Assembly: GCF_024166365.1 (NCBI RefSeq)
Contig: NC_064820.1
Location: 131,150,001-131,214,000 of the forward strand
DNA length: 64,000 nt
Direction: 5' to 3'
Source: Elephas maximus indicus
Taxonomy: Eukaryota; Chordata; Mammalia; Proboscidea; Elephantidae
Shown here: positions 11,887 through 24,214 of the stretch, one piece after another
Layout of the letters: the number at the start of each line of letters is the position of its first letter
Position numbering within the stretch: position 1 is the stretch's first letter
Translations under genes and position numbers: made by a program
Notes under the pieces: generated by a model
Database searches by the model: none
The model's input: only the letters and a program-made list of their open reading frames with translations
What the model was told of the DNA's origin: nothing

Positions 11887-12911
11887 ATGGCTCGGAGACA
11901 GCAGTCGATATCAAACCGCATAAAGAAGCAGGCCATGACAGCTTCTACAACCCCCCAAACAAAAGAATCAAAATCTTTCCCAAATGAAGATACAATCCTG
12001 GAATCATCAGATACAGAATATAAAAAACTAATTTACAGAATGCTTCAAGACATCAGGGATGACCTCAGAAATGAAATAAGGCAAACTTCAGAAAAAGCCA
12101 AGGAACACACTGATAAAACAGTTGAAGAACTCAAAAAGATTATTCAAGAACATAGTGGAAAAATTAATAAGTTGCAAGAATCCATAGAGAGCATGCAGAA
12201 ATCCCAAAGATTAACAATAAAATTACAGAATTAGACAACGCAATAGAAAGTCAGAGGAGCAGACTCGAGCAATTAGAATGCAGACTGGGACACCTGGAGG
12301 ACCAGGGAATTAACACCAACATAGCTGAAAAAAAATCAGATAAAAGAATTTAAAAAAATGAAGAAACCCTAAGAATCATGTGGGACTCTATGAAGAAGGA
12401 TAACTTGCGTGTGATTGGAGTCCCAGAACAGGAAGGGAGGACAGAAAACACAGAGAAAATAGTTGAAGATCTCCTGACAGAAAACTTCCCTGACATCATG
12501 AAAGACGAAAGGATATCTATCCAAGACGCTCATCGAACCCCATTTAAGATTGATCCAAAAAGAAAAACACCAAGACATATTATCATCAAACTTGCCACAA
12601 CCAAAGATAAAGAGAAAATTTTAAAAGCAGCCAGGGAGAAAAGAAAGGTTTCCTTCAAGGGCAAATCAATAAGAATAAGTTCAGACTACTCAGCAGAAAC
12701 CATGTAGGCAAGAAGGCAATGCGATGACATATACAGAACACTGAAGGAGAAAAACTGCCAGCCAAGGATCATATATCCAGCAAAATTCTCTCTGAAATAT
12801 GAAGGCGAAATTAAGATATTTACAGATAAACACAAGCTTAGAGAATTTGCAAAACCCAAACCAAAGCTACAAGAAATTCTAAAGGAAATTATTTGGTCAG
12901 AAAACCAATAA
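11887..12911 (+). pseudogene. L1-A ORF1 (RNA-binding chaperone), broken
   Basis: Starts MARRQQSISNRIKKQ at the same ATG as L1-B ORF1. The first ~115 codons (basic N-terminus and coiled-coil) are open, then a small deletion near 12190 shifts the frame to a stop at 12234. The RRM/C-terminal part reappears at 12378-12707 (for example DAHRTPFKIDPKRK, the RRM-proximal signature), with a further in-frame TAG at 12705 and the original end near 12911. A functional L1 ORF1p would be about 339 residues in this family. Confidence 0.85.
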
Positions 12912-13404
12912 TATCAGATACCAGCACAACACAAGGTCACAGAACAGAACATCCTGATAACAACTCAAATAGGGGAATCACAAAAACAAATTAAGATTAA
13001 TGAAAAAATGCTCAAAACAGGGAATCATTGAAGTCAATATTTAAAAGATCACAATAATCAAAAAGAGGGACTAAATACAGGTGGCATAGACCTGCCATAT
13101 GGAGAGGGATACAAGGCGATATAGGACAATAGAACTGCCATATGGAGAGGGATACAAGGCGATATAGGACAATACAAGTTAGGTTTTTACTTAGAAAAAT
13201 AAGGGTAAATATTAAGGTAACCACAAAGAGGTATAACAACTCCATAACTCAAAATAAAAACCAAGAAAAATGTAACGACTCAGCAAACATAAAGTCAAAT
13301 ACTACGAAAATGAGGAACACACAATTTACAAAGAAAAACGTCTCAGCACAAAAAAGTATGTGGAAAAATGAAATTGCCAACAACACACATAAAAAGGCAT
13401 CAAA

Positions 13405-15804
13405 ATGACAACACTAAAGACTTATTTATCTATAATTACCCTGAATGTAAATGGACTAAATGCACCAATAAAGAGACAGAGAGTCTCAGACTGGATAAAG
13501 AAACACGATCCGTCTATATGCTGCCTACAAGCGACACACCTTAGACTTAGAGACACAAACAAACTAAAACTCAAAGGATGGAAACAAATATATCAAGCAA
13601 ACAATAAGCAAAAAAGAAGAGAAGTAGCAATATTAATTTCTGACAAAATAGACTTTAAACTTAAATCCACCACAAAGGATAAAGAAGGACACTACATAAT
13701 AATAAAAGGAACAATTGACCAGGAAGATATAACCATGTTAAATATTTATGCACCCAATGACAGGGCTGCAAGATACATAAATCAAATTTTAACAGAACTG
13801 AAAAGTGAGATAGACACCTCCACAATTATAGTAGGAGACTTCAACACACCACTTTCGGAGGAGGACAGGACATCCAGTAAGAAGCTCAATAGAGACACGG
13901 AAGACCTAATTACAACAATCAACCAACTTGACCTCATTGACTTATACAGAACTCTCCACCCAACTGCTGCAAAGTATACTTTTTTTTCTAACGCACATGG
14001 AACATTCTCTAGAATAGACGACATATTAGGTCATAAAACAAACCTTTGCAGAATCCAAAACAACAAAATATTACAAAGCATCTTCTCAGACCACAAGGCC
14101 ATAAAAGTGGAAATCAATAACAGAAAAATTAGGGAAAAAAAATCAAATACTTGGAAACTGAACAATACCCTCCTGAAAAAAGACTGGGTTATAGAAGACA
14201 TCAAGGAGGGAATAAGGACATTCATAGAATGCAACGAGAATGAAAATACTTCCTATCAAAACCTCTGGGACACAGCAAAAGCAGTGCTCAGAGGCCAATT
14301 TATGTTGATAAATGCACATATACAAAAAGAAGAAAGAGCCAAAATCAGAGAACTGTCCCTACAACTTGAACAAATACAAAGTGAGCAACAAAAGAATCCA
14401 TCAGGCACCAGAAGAAAACAAATAATAAAAATTAGAGCTGAACTAAATCAATTAGAGAACAGAAAAACAATTGAAAGAATTAACAAAGCCAAAAGCTGGT
14501 TCTTTGAAAAAATTAACAAAATTGATAAACCATTGGCTAGACTGACTAAAGAAATACAGGAAAGGAAACAAATAACCCAAATAAGAAACGAGATGGGCCA
14601 CATCACAACAGACCCAACTGAAATCAAAAGAATCATATCAGATTATTACGAAAAATTGTACTCTAACGAATTTGCAAACCTAGAAGAAATGGATGAATTC
14701 CTGGAAAAACACTACCTACTTAAACTAACACAATCAGAAGTAGAACAACTAAATAGACCCATAACAAAAAAAGAGATTGAAACGGTAATCAAAAAACTCC
14801 CAACAAAAAAAAACCCTGGCCTGGATGGCTATACTGCAGAGTTCTACCAAACTTTCAGAGAAGAGTTAACACCACTACTACTAAAGGTATTTCAAAGCAT
14901 AGAAAACTACGGAATACTACCTAACTCATTCTATGAAGCCACCATCTCACTGATACCAAAACCAAGTAAAGACATCACAAAAAAAGAAAATTACACACCT
15001 ATATCCCTCATGAACATAGATGCAAAAATCCTCAGCAAAATTCTAGCCAATAGAATTCAACAAGATATCAAAAAAATAATTCACCACAACCAAGTGGGAT
15101 TTATACCAGGTATGCAAGGCTGGTTTAATATTAGAAAAACCATTAATGTAATCCACCATATAAATAAAACAAAAGACAAAAACCACATGATCTTATCAAT
15201 TGATGCAGAAAAGGCATTTGACAAAGTCCAACACCCTTTTATGATAAAAACTCTCACCAAAATAGGAATTGAAGGAAAATTCCTCAACATAATAAAGGGC
15301 ATCTATACAAAGCCAACAGCCAACATCACTCTAAATGGAGAGAGCCTGAAAGCATTTCCCTTGAGAACGGGACCCAGACAAGGATGCCCTTTATCACCGC
15401 TCTTATTCAACATTGTGCTAGAAGTCCTAGCCAGAGCAATTAGGCTAGACAAAGAAATAAAGGGCATCCGGATTGGCAAGGAGGAAGTAAAATTATCTCT
15501 ATTTGCAGATGACGTGATCTTATACACAGAAAACCCTAAGGAATCCTCCAGAAAACTACTGAAACTAATAGAAGAGTTTGGCAGAGTCTCAGGTTATAAG
15601 ATAAACATACAAAAATCACTTGGATTCCTCTACATCAACAAAAAGAACATCGAAGAGGAAATAACCAAATCAATACCATTCACAGTAGCCCCCAAGAAGA
15701 TAAAATACTTAGTAATAAATCTTACCAAACATGTAAAAGACCTATACAAAGAAAACTACAAAGCACTACTTCAAGAAATTAAAAAAGATGTACTTAAGTG
15801 GTAA
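13405..15804 (+). pseudogene. L1-A ORF2, endonuclease and reverse transcriptase part
   Basis: An open frame of 799 codons with the APE-type endonuclease (N14; VGDFNTPL near 145; SDHKAI near 230) and the reverse transcriptase (FADD at residues 700-703). The endonuclease catalytic glutamate is lost: the motif reads QATH at 42-45 where L1-B has QETH. The frame ends at TAA 15802-15804, after LKW. The downstream sequence continues in the same frame ([10 protein letters not shown]...), so this is a stop inside ORF2, not its natural end. Confidence 0.9.
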
Positions 15805-16619
15805 AACATACCTTGCTCATGGATAGGAAGACTTAACATAGTAAAAATGTCTATTCTACCAAAGCCATCTATACATACAATGCACTTCCGATCCAAATTC
15901 CAATGTCATTTTTTAAGGTGATAGACAAACAAATCACCAACTTCATATGGAAGGGAAAGAAGCCTCGGATAAGCAAAGCATTACTGAAAAAGAAGAAGAA
16001 AGTGGGAGGCCTAACTCTACCTGATTTCAGAACCTATTATACAGCCACAGTAGTCAAAACAGCCTGGTACTGGTACAAGAACAGACACATAGACCAGTGG
16101 AACAGAATTGAGAACCCAGATATAAATCCACCCACATATGAGCAGCTGATATTTGACAAAGGCCCAGTGTCAGTTAATTGGAGAAAAGATAGTCTTTTTA
16201 ACAAATGGTGCTGTCATAACTGGATATCCATTTGCAAAAAAATGAAACAGGACCCATACCTCACACCATGCACAAAAACTAACTCCAAGTGGATCAAAGA
16301 CCTAAACATAAAGACTAAAACGATAAAGATCATGGAAGAAAAAATAGGGACAACCTTAGGAGCCCTAATACAAGGCATAAACAGAATACAAAACATTACC
16401 GAAAATGATGAAGAGAAAGCAGATAACTGGGAGCTCCTAAAAATCAAACACCTATGCTCATCTAAAAACTTCACCAAAAGAGTAAAAAGACCACCTACAG
16501 ACTGGGAAAGAATTTTCAGCTATGACATCTCCGACCAGCGCCTGTTCTCTAAAATCTATATGATTCTGTCAAAACTCAACCACAAAAAGACGAACAACCC
16601 AATCAAGAAGTGGGCAAAG

Positions 16620-17886
16620 TTCACACAACCACATATATATGCACACCCATGTGTATTGCAGCTCTGTTTCCAATAGCAAAAAGCTGGAAGCAACCAAGGT
16701 GTCCTTCAGCGGATGAATGCTTAAATAAATTGTGGTATAGTCACACAATGGAATACTACGCATCGATAAAAAACAGTGACGAATCTGTGAAACATTTCAT
16801 AACATGGAGGAACCTGGAAGGCATTATGCTGAGCGAAATCAGAGGCAAAAGGACAAATATTGTATAAGACCACTATTATAAGATCTTGAGAAATAGTATG
16901 AACTGAGAAGAACACATACTTTTGTGGTTACGAGGGGGGGAGGGACGGAGGGTGGGAGAGGGTTTTTTACTGATTAATTAGTAGCTAAGAACTGCTTTAG
17001 GTGAAGGGAAGGACAATACTCAATACATGGAAGGTCAGCTCAACTGGACTGGACCAAAAGCAAAGAAGTTTCCGGGATAAACTGAATGCTTCAAAGGTCA
17101 GTGGAGCAAGGGCGGGGGTGTGGGGACCATGGTTTAAGGGGACTTCTAAGTCAATTGGCAAAATAATTCTATTATTATGAAAACATTCTGCATCCCACTT
17201 TGAAATGTGGCGTCTGGGATCTTAAATGCTAACAAGCGGCCAACTAAGATGCATCAGTTGGTCTCAACCCACCTGGAGCAAAGGAGAGTGAACAACACCA
17301 AGGTCACACGATAACTAAGAGCCCAAGAGACAGAAAGGGCCACATGAACCAGAGACCTACATCATCCTGAGACCAGAAGAACTAGTTGGTGCCTGGCCAC
17401 AATCGATGACTGCCCTGACAGGGAGCACAACAGAGAACCCCTGAGGGAGCAGGAGATCAGTGGGATGCAGACCCCAAATTCTCATAAAAAGACCATACTT
17501 AATGGTCTGGCTGAGACTAGAGGAATCCCAGCGGTCATGGTCCCCAAACCTTCTGTTAGCACAGGACAGGATCCATTCCTGAAGACAACTCATCATACAT
17601 GAAAGGGACTGGACAGTGAGTAGGAGAGAGATGCTGATGAAGAGTGAGCTAATTATATCAGGTGGACACTTGAGACTGTGTTGGCATCTCCTGTCTGGAG
17701 AGGGGATGGGAGGATAGAGAGAGTTGGAAGCTGGCAAAATTGCCACGAAAGGAGAGACTGGAAGGGCTGACTCATTAGGGGGAGAGCAAGTGGGAGTAAG
17801 GCGTAAGGTGTATATAAACTTATATGTGACAGTCTGACTTGATTTATAAACGTTCACTTGAAGCTCAATAAAAGTTAATAAAAAAA
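16620..17886 (+). mobile_element. L1-A2: 5'-truncated L1 nested in L1-A ORF2
   Basis: Begins abruptly in the last part of ORF2 (ttcacacaaccacatatata), then carries a complete 3' UTR, AATAAA and poly(A). It is flanked by AAGAAGTGGGCAAAG (16605-16619) and AAGAAGTAGGCAAAG (17887-17901), a 15-bp TSD with one mismatch. The L1-A ORF2 resumes at 17902 with gatatgaacacacac. It shares with L1-B a 4-bp loss at gcgaaatc/agaggc (about 16840). Confidence 0.93.
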
Positions 17887-19506
17887 AAGAAGTAGGCAAA
17901 GGATATGAACACACACTTCACTAAAGAAGATATTCAGGCAGCTAACAGATACATGAGAAAATGCTCTCGATCATTAGCCATTAGAGAAATGCAAATTAAA
18001 ACTACGGTGAGATTCCATCTCACTCCAACGAGGCTGGCATTAATCCAAAAAACACAAAATAATAAATGTTGGAGAGGCTGCGGAGAGATTGGATCTCTTA
18101 TACACTGCTGGTGGGAATGTAAAATGATACAACCACTTTGGAAATCTATCTGGCATTATCTTAAACAGTTAGAAATAGAACTACCATACAACCCATAAAT
18201 CCCACTCCTCGGAATATACCCTAGAGAAACAAGAGCCTTCACACAAACAGATATATGCACTCCCAAGTTTATTGCAGCTCTGTTTACAATAGCAAAAAGC
18301 TGGAAGCAACCAAGGAGTCCATCAACGGATGAATGGTTAAATAAACTGTGGTATATTCACACAAGGGAATACTACACATCGATGAAGAACAGTGACGAAT
18401 CTCTGAAACATTTCATAACATGGAGGAACCTGGAAGGCATTATGCTGAGCGAAATCAGTCAGAGGCAAAAGGACAAATATTGTATAAGACCACTATTATA
18501 AGATCTTGAGAAATAGTATAAACTGAGAAGAACACATACTTTTGTGGTTATGAAGGGGGGAGGGAGGGTGGGAGAGGGTTCTTTACTGATTAATTAGTAG
18601 CTAAGAACTGCTTTAGGTGAAGGAAAGGACAATACTCAATACATGGAAGGTCAGCTCAATTGGACTGGTCCAAAAGCAAAGAAGTTTCCGGGATAAACTG
18701 AATGCTTCAAAGGTCAGCGGAGCAAGGGCGGGGGTGTGGGGACCATGGTTTAAGGGGACTTCTAAGTCAATTGGCAAAATAATTCTATTATGAAAACATT
18801 CTGCATCCCACTTTGAAATGTGGCGTCTGGGATCTTAAATGCTAACAAGTGGCCATCTAAGATGCATCAATTGGTCTCAACCCACCTGGAGCAAAGGAGA
18901 GTGAACAACACCAAGGTCACACGATAACTAAGAGCCCAAGAGACAGAAAGGGCCACATGAACCAGAGACCTACATCATCCTGAGACCAGAAGAACTAGTT
19001 GGTGCCTGGCCACAATCGATGACTGCCCTGACAGGGAGCACAACAGAGAACCCCTGAGGGAGCAGGAGATCAGTGGGATGCAGACCTCAAATTTGCATAA
19101 AAAGACCAAACTTAATGGTCTGACTGAGACTAGAGGAATCCCGGCGGTCATGGTCCCCAAACCTTCTGTTGGCAGAGGACAGGAACCATCCCCGAAGACA
19201 ACTCATCAGACATGGAAGGGACTGGACAGTGGGTAGGAGAGAGATGCTGATGAAGAGTGAGCTAATTATATCAGGTGGACACTTGAGACTGTGTTGCCAT
19301 CTCCTGTCTGGAGAGGGGATGGGAGGATAGAGAGAGTTGGAAGCTGGCAAAATTGCCACGAAAGGAGAGACTGGAAGGGCTGACTCATTAGGGGGAGAGC
19401 AAGTGGGAGTAAGGCGTAAGGTGTATATAAACTTATATGTGACAGTCTGACTTGATTTGCAAATGTTCACATGAAGCTCAATAAAAGTTAATAAAAAAAA
19501 AAAAAA

Positions 19507-21492
19507 GGCAGCAAAGGTTGTGAGGTGCAGAGTGCAGAGCATTCTGACCTATGCCCAGAAGAAGGGTGTGGAGGGAACAAGGAGACCAGCAGATTGTAAT
19601 GAGTGATTGGGGCATGGAAGGTACAGACTGACCTGTGTGTCCCAGCTACCAGAGGCACAGTAGAACTGTAGACAACACAGCTGAAGTATTGGAGACAGAG
19701 GTGTCAGAGGCCAACATACCTGAGAACTGTGGTAAATCACATCTGGAGGAGGTCAGCACAGAATGGAGACAGAGCAAGACCTGGAGGCAGATGGCTGTCC
19801 CTACAGTTAGTAATATTCTTGAATTTAGAATCAACCTCAAATAGGACAGGAAGGAAGAAAAGCCTGAGGGGTATTAAATTTGAATGTGCTTGAAATATAA
19901 GCCTGAATTGATCAATCCATACCACTTCAAGATTCCAAGGTTGTTTGTTCTGCCTTCAGGTACAATGGCATGTAGAGTAAAAGCTCAGTCCTATTGTCAG
20001 AATTTTACCTATCCACATCTCATCACACTGCTTTTCTCTACTCGTAGCCTTTATTGCAACAAATGTTCTCTCTACAAGGTGGAAATGATGGCTTCTAGAC
20101 ACCCCAAGCCTAAATTCTCCTAATAGCTCACAGCATAACATCTCTCAGGTAAACTAATGGGCTTGGTTTGGGTTACAGACCCAACTTTGAATTAATTACT
20201 ATGTCCAGTGCTCTGATTGGCCAAGTCAAGGCCAAATACCACCTGTTTGCCTCACCAAATCACATGGGATGGGATTCCCACAAGAATGAGGGGTTCATTC
20301 CCAAAAACGGATGGAAGGACAACAATATCCACCTCATGGAAGGAAAGTATTAAGAGAATTAAGCTAACTATTTCCTTTCTGGCCTAAAATTCCCCAGAGA
20401 TTTGCAAGTAAAAAAAAAAAAAAAAAAAAAGTCACAATAGAACCCCTTAAAGGATTGAGATACCAGATATGTAAAAAGTTATATTCGTTTGCTCAGTCAT
20501 TAATCCAGGCATTCGTTTAGCAGACGGCTTTTTGAGCACTTACTACATGTAAAGCAAGGGTAAGCAAGGATGTCTAAAGTACCCGATCCCTGCTTGAGGA
20601 GTTCAACAGTCCCATTGCGGACAGGCACACATGTATATGACTAAATTATACCTCGAAGTGCTAAATACTAAAAAGGAGGTATGAACAAAGTATTACAGTA
20701 CCAGACACAGACATTTGAGACAATATGGTCTCTGAGCTGGGCTTCTAAGAATGTCAGCCTCCAGGGACTGGCAAATAGATTCAATACTTTGTGGAGACCT
20801 GTAAATGGCACTCTACAGCCCTCAGGGAGAATTAGAGGGAAATCCCAGATGGAATCCCTTATCTCCTTGTGGTGTGGTTTCCTTTTCAAATCACACCTCA
20901 TGGAAGATGCTTTTGGCATTACTAAAGTGGTAAGGAGAATGGGTTGTTAGTCAACAATCTTATTTTAATGTTAGACCTAATTTACATTAGTCAAGAAACA
21001 TGGAAAATTGAGGAAATTGACATGTAATTAAAAGAAGTAAATTACTTAAGCTACATTGTAAAATAACAGTCATGTCTTGCTTAAAGCAAAACAAAATCAA
21101 TAAAGCAGAAAATTTTATTGAGGACCTCTTGTTTGCAAGGTATGTCATGGCATACTATGAAAGAGATTTTTTTTAATCTGAGATATTGTTCCTTCCCTCA
21201 ATGAAGGTAGAATGTTTTTTGTAGAAATGAAATGTGTACACGTAAATAAATAGGTTAACAAATCAAGGCATGAATGGTAAAGGCCCAAAATAGTGACATT
21301 GATGACAAATGTCAAATCATTAGGGCTGCTAAAATTTAGAGAATGAAGAAATCACTTCAGGCCAGGACAACATGGGAGGATGCTCTAGAAGGGGAGGATT
21401 TGAACTGGGTATCAAAGGAGGGGAAGATTTATTTCAGTAGGTGATTTGGATTACAAAAATTATCTTTATGCTCAAGTTTTTCAGCAGTAGAA
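19507..21492. other. Intergenic DNA right of L1-A
   Basis: Unique-looking sequence with a pure A-run at 20410-20430 and a possible L2 scrap at about 20480-20600 (gagcacttactacatgtaaa). No gene recognised. Confidence 0.5.
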
Positions 21493-21650
21493 CTATTATA
21501 TGAGTGGTTAAGAGCTTGACTGCTAACAAAAATGTCAGCAGTTTGAATCCACCAGCCTCTCCTTGGAAATCCTATGGAATTGTTCTATTCTGCCCTTCAG
21601 GGTCCTTTGAGTTAGAATCAACTTGACATCAACTGGGTTTTTTTTTTTTG
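21493..21650 (+). repeat. Afrotherian SINE
   Basis: tgagtggttaagagcttgac, then gcagtttgaatccaccagc and the tail agttagaatcaacttgac, ending in a T-run. The head is damaged. Confidence 0.8.
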
Positions 21651-21868
21651 CTTCTTCTTCTTGTTCTTGTCGTGTGCTGCAGAGCCAATTCTGACTTACA
21701 GGAGCCTAAAGATATATGTCACTTTTAAGAGCAGAGCTGCCCCATAGGGTTTTGTAGGCTGAAATCTTTATGAAAGCAGATCTCCAGGTCTTTTCTCCTA
21801 CAGAGAAGCAGGTGGATTCTAAACGCCTACCTTTCAGTTAGCTTAACCACTGTGCCACCAGGCCTCCT
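21651..21868 (-). repeat. Afrotherian SINE, inverted, adjacent to an opposite copy
   Basis: (ctt)n, then gccaattctgacttacagg, ccccatagggttttgtaggc and the inverted head ccactgtgccaccaggc. Together with the copy at 21493 it forms a tail-to-tail pair. Confidence 0.75.
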
Positions 21869-22029
21869 TTTAAATGAAGTGAGATGACTATATTTTGGAT
21901 GAATATTTGTATTTGTGTACGTTGAGTACACGTATAGGAAACTGGGAAAGAATTATCCAGAATTCAGACACCCACATATCTGTGATTTAATGCTACCAAA
22001 AACATTCTGTTAAAGTTTCTGAAAAGAAA

Positions 22030-22549
22030 TGACACTAAAAAATAAATAGCACCCTCTCTAATTTACATATACATTGAGTGGAGGAACAATGGAAACTCAT
22101 AAGTTGCTGTTGGAATGAAAATTGTACAATCACTTCAAAAAGTTGTTTGGCAGTTCCTTATAAAGTTAAAAACATGCTTACCCTATGTCCCAGCAATTCC
22201 ATTCCCAAGAAAGATGAAAACGTGTCCACTAAAAGACTTGTACAAGAATATTTATAGTAGCTTTATTCAGGATAGCCCATAACTGAAAAAAATCCGTATG
22301 TCCAAGAGGAGAATAGATAAATAAATTGTGGTATAAGTACTAATCCGCAACAAAGAAAAATACAAACTACTTACACACACAACAATACATTATGTTGAGC
22401 AATAGAAGCGAGGCAAAAATGAGCATGCCAATATGGGCAGCGTATAAATGAGCAGATCCATTGGTGCAAGAAAGCAGAATAGTGGTTGCCAAAAAAAAAA
22501 AAAAAATTTTTTTTTTTTTTTTTTATGGAAGTGGGGATTGATTGGTAGG
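22030..22549 (+). mobile_element. Old L1M 3' region, first part
   Basis: Carries the eroded L1 C-terminal/3' signature ccctatgtcccagcaattcc, then aacaaagaaaaatac and tgagcaatagaagcgagg. It is split by the LTR at 22550 and resumes at 23104. The A16T18 run at 22491-22524 sits in it. Confidence 0.75.
22491..22524. repeat. Poly(A)16-poly(T)18 palindrome
   Basis: Sixteen A followed directly by eighteen T inside the old L1 3' region, replacing the usual sequence after agtggttgcc. It can form a hairpin and is probably length unstable. Confidence 0.85.
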
Positions 22550-23103
22550 TATCTTAGGCTGGGTTCTCTAGAGAAGCAACACCAGTACAATGTATAAATA
22601 CATACAGAGAGAGATTTGCATCAAGGAAATGGTTCACATGGTCATAGAGGCTGGAATATCCCAAGTCCGTGGGTCAAGATAGAGGCTTCTACCAATTAAT
22701 TCACACAGCCACAAGGGCTGGTGAACCCAAGACCGGTAGGTCAGAGAAAAGGGCCCTTGCTCACAGTCTGTGAAGATCAACAAATTCCAAGATCAGCAGG
22801 TAAGACCGCAGGACTTGCTAGCTCAAGTCTCAAGAACCAGAGGTCAGATGAACAGGAGCTAGCTGCAGAATCCAGAGTGAGAGAAAGTCCAAGAGCCTTG
22901 CTAGAATGTCCACTTATATTCAATGCAGGCCACATACCCAAGGAAACTCCCTTTCAACTGATTGGCTACTTACAGCAAATCCCATCATGGAGGTGACTGC
23001 AGGATATCGAATCTCATTCTGGAAGTGAACACAAGGTCATACAACTGCCAAACCACTGAGAATCATGGCCCAGCCAAGCTGACACACAATCCCAACCATC
23101 ACA
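22550..23103 (+). mobile_element. Solo LTR, ERVL (MLT2-like)
   Basis: tatcttaggctgggttctct, then agagaagcaacaccag, ends cccaaccatcaca. Flanked by 5-bp repeats GTAGG (22545-22549 and 23104-23108), as expected for ERVL. The 5' TG has mutated to TA. No internal retroviral genes remain. Family assigned from recalled consensus. Confidence 0.75.
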
Positions 23104-23290
23104 GTAGGGGATATGAAGGAACTTTCTAGAATAATGGGAATGTTCTATACCTCGATTGGGGGTAGTGGTTACATGAATGTATATGGTTATCAAAACTCAT
23201 TAAAACGTACATTTATGATGTGTGCACTTCACTATATGTAAATTTTACCTAAATTAAAAAATGAAAAAAATACTAGTCTCATATATTAGA
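23104..23290 (+). mobile_element. Old L1M 3' region, second part
   Basis: gtagtggttacatgaatgta, then catttatgatgtgtgcactt and an A-rich end: the L1M 3' UTR continuing after the LTR. Confidence 0.7.
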
Positions 23291-23764
23291 TTTAAAAACC
23301 TACAAGATACACTTTGAAGCTTTCTTTTTGTAACTAGATAAAGTTTCCACCTTTTATGTTGCTTGAATTATAAATTTTCTGTGGACTCTTCATTTTTATA
23401 TGCATGCTATAAAACACCTGTGATTTCTTATAGGAGTCAGAAATTGTATACAAACAGATTTTTTTTTTAAAGAGTGTGACTTGACCATATTTCAAAGATC
23501 TATTTGAATAATGAAGACAGGTGATAAGTGTGGGACGATTGACTAGAAGGGAGCTGCTGTCTTTTTGCTTTGGAAAGATTAGAATATGAATATGAGTGCT
23601 ATAAAACAGAGAACCTAAAGAAAAAAGAAGAAAATCTGAAACAATAGTTTCTATCTATGAAATTCTATTTTTTCATACTCTGTTGATTTGATTTCATAAG
23701 ATTACAAATCTAGGCACTGGTCATACTATTAATGAGCTACAAATATTGACCTCTATCCATTAAA
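23291..23764. other. Unique intergenic DNA, no feature seen
   Basis: AT-rich; nothing recognised. Confidence 0.5.
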
Positions 23765-23906
23765 ACAAACAAACTCATTGCCTTCAAACTCATAGGACAG
23801 AGTAGAGCTGCCCCATGGAGTTTCTAAGGAACACCTGGTAGATTTGAACTGCTGACTTGTATGGTTAGCAGTTATACCACTTAACCACTAGGCCACCAGG
23901 TTTTCC
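23765..23906 (-). repeat. Afrotherian SINE, inverted
   Basis: aactcattgccttcaaactc, then gccccatggagtttctaagg and the inverted head ccactaggccaccaggttttc. Confidence 0.85.
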
Positions 23907-24214
23907 TATCTATCTAGAGACCGAAATTCCCTTAATAATATAATGACTTTCTAACTTCAAAGGTGCACCACAGGTTTAATTCCACAAGCGTGGAGCAGTG
24001 ATCTTCAAGGGAGATAGAAGTGAGGAAGAAGGGAAGGAAGGGGGAGTTATCAGAATCTAGGGTAGCATTGTAACTTATAAAAGATATTTAATATTATAAT
24101 TTAATTCTTTGGTTAGAAAGCCCTCCCCGGCCCCCCCCCCCAAAAAAAGTACCTGTTGTTTTAATAATGCATACTTCAAAAGGTAAAGTTTGGCTAAATC
24201 TTCTTGACCAGATT
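23907..24214. other. Unique DNA with a C-run
   Basis: Contains a poly(C)/poly(A) stretch at about 24120-24147. No gene recognised. Confidence 0.5.

Larger units (their letters stand above)
11281..19506 (+). mobile_element. L1-A: near full-length LINE-1, interrupted by a nested L1
   Basis: A plus-strand L1 running from the last part of its 5' UTR (about 11281) through ORF1 (11887-12911, broken), a spacer, ORF2 (13405-18501 once the 16620-17901 interruption is discounted) and 3' UTR to AATAAA at 19480 and poly(A) at 19506. The 5' UTR keeps the 564-nt segment (11321-11884) that L1-B lacks. A 43-bp tandem duplication in the ORF1-ORF2 spacer (13092-13134 and 13135-13177) is not seen in L1-B. The element is inactive: ORF1 has frameshifts and stops, ORF2 has TAA at 15802, and a one-base loss shifts the frame near 15857. 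Confidence 0.93.
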
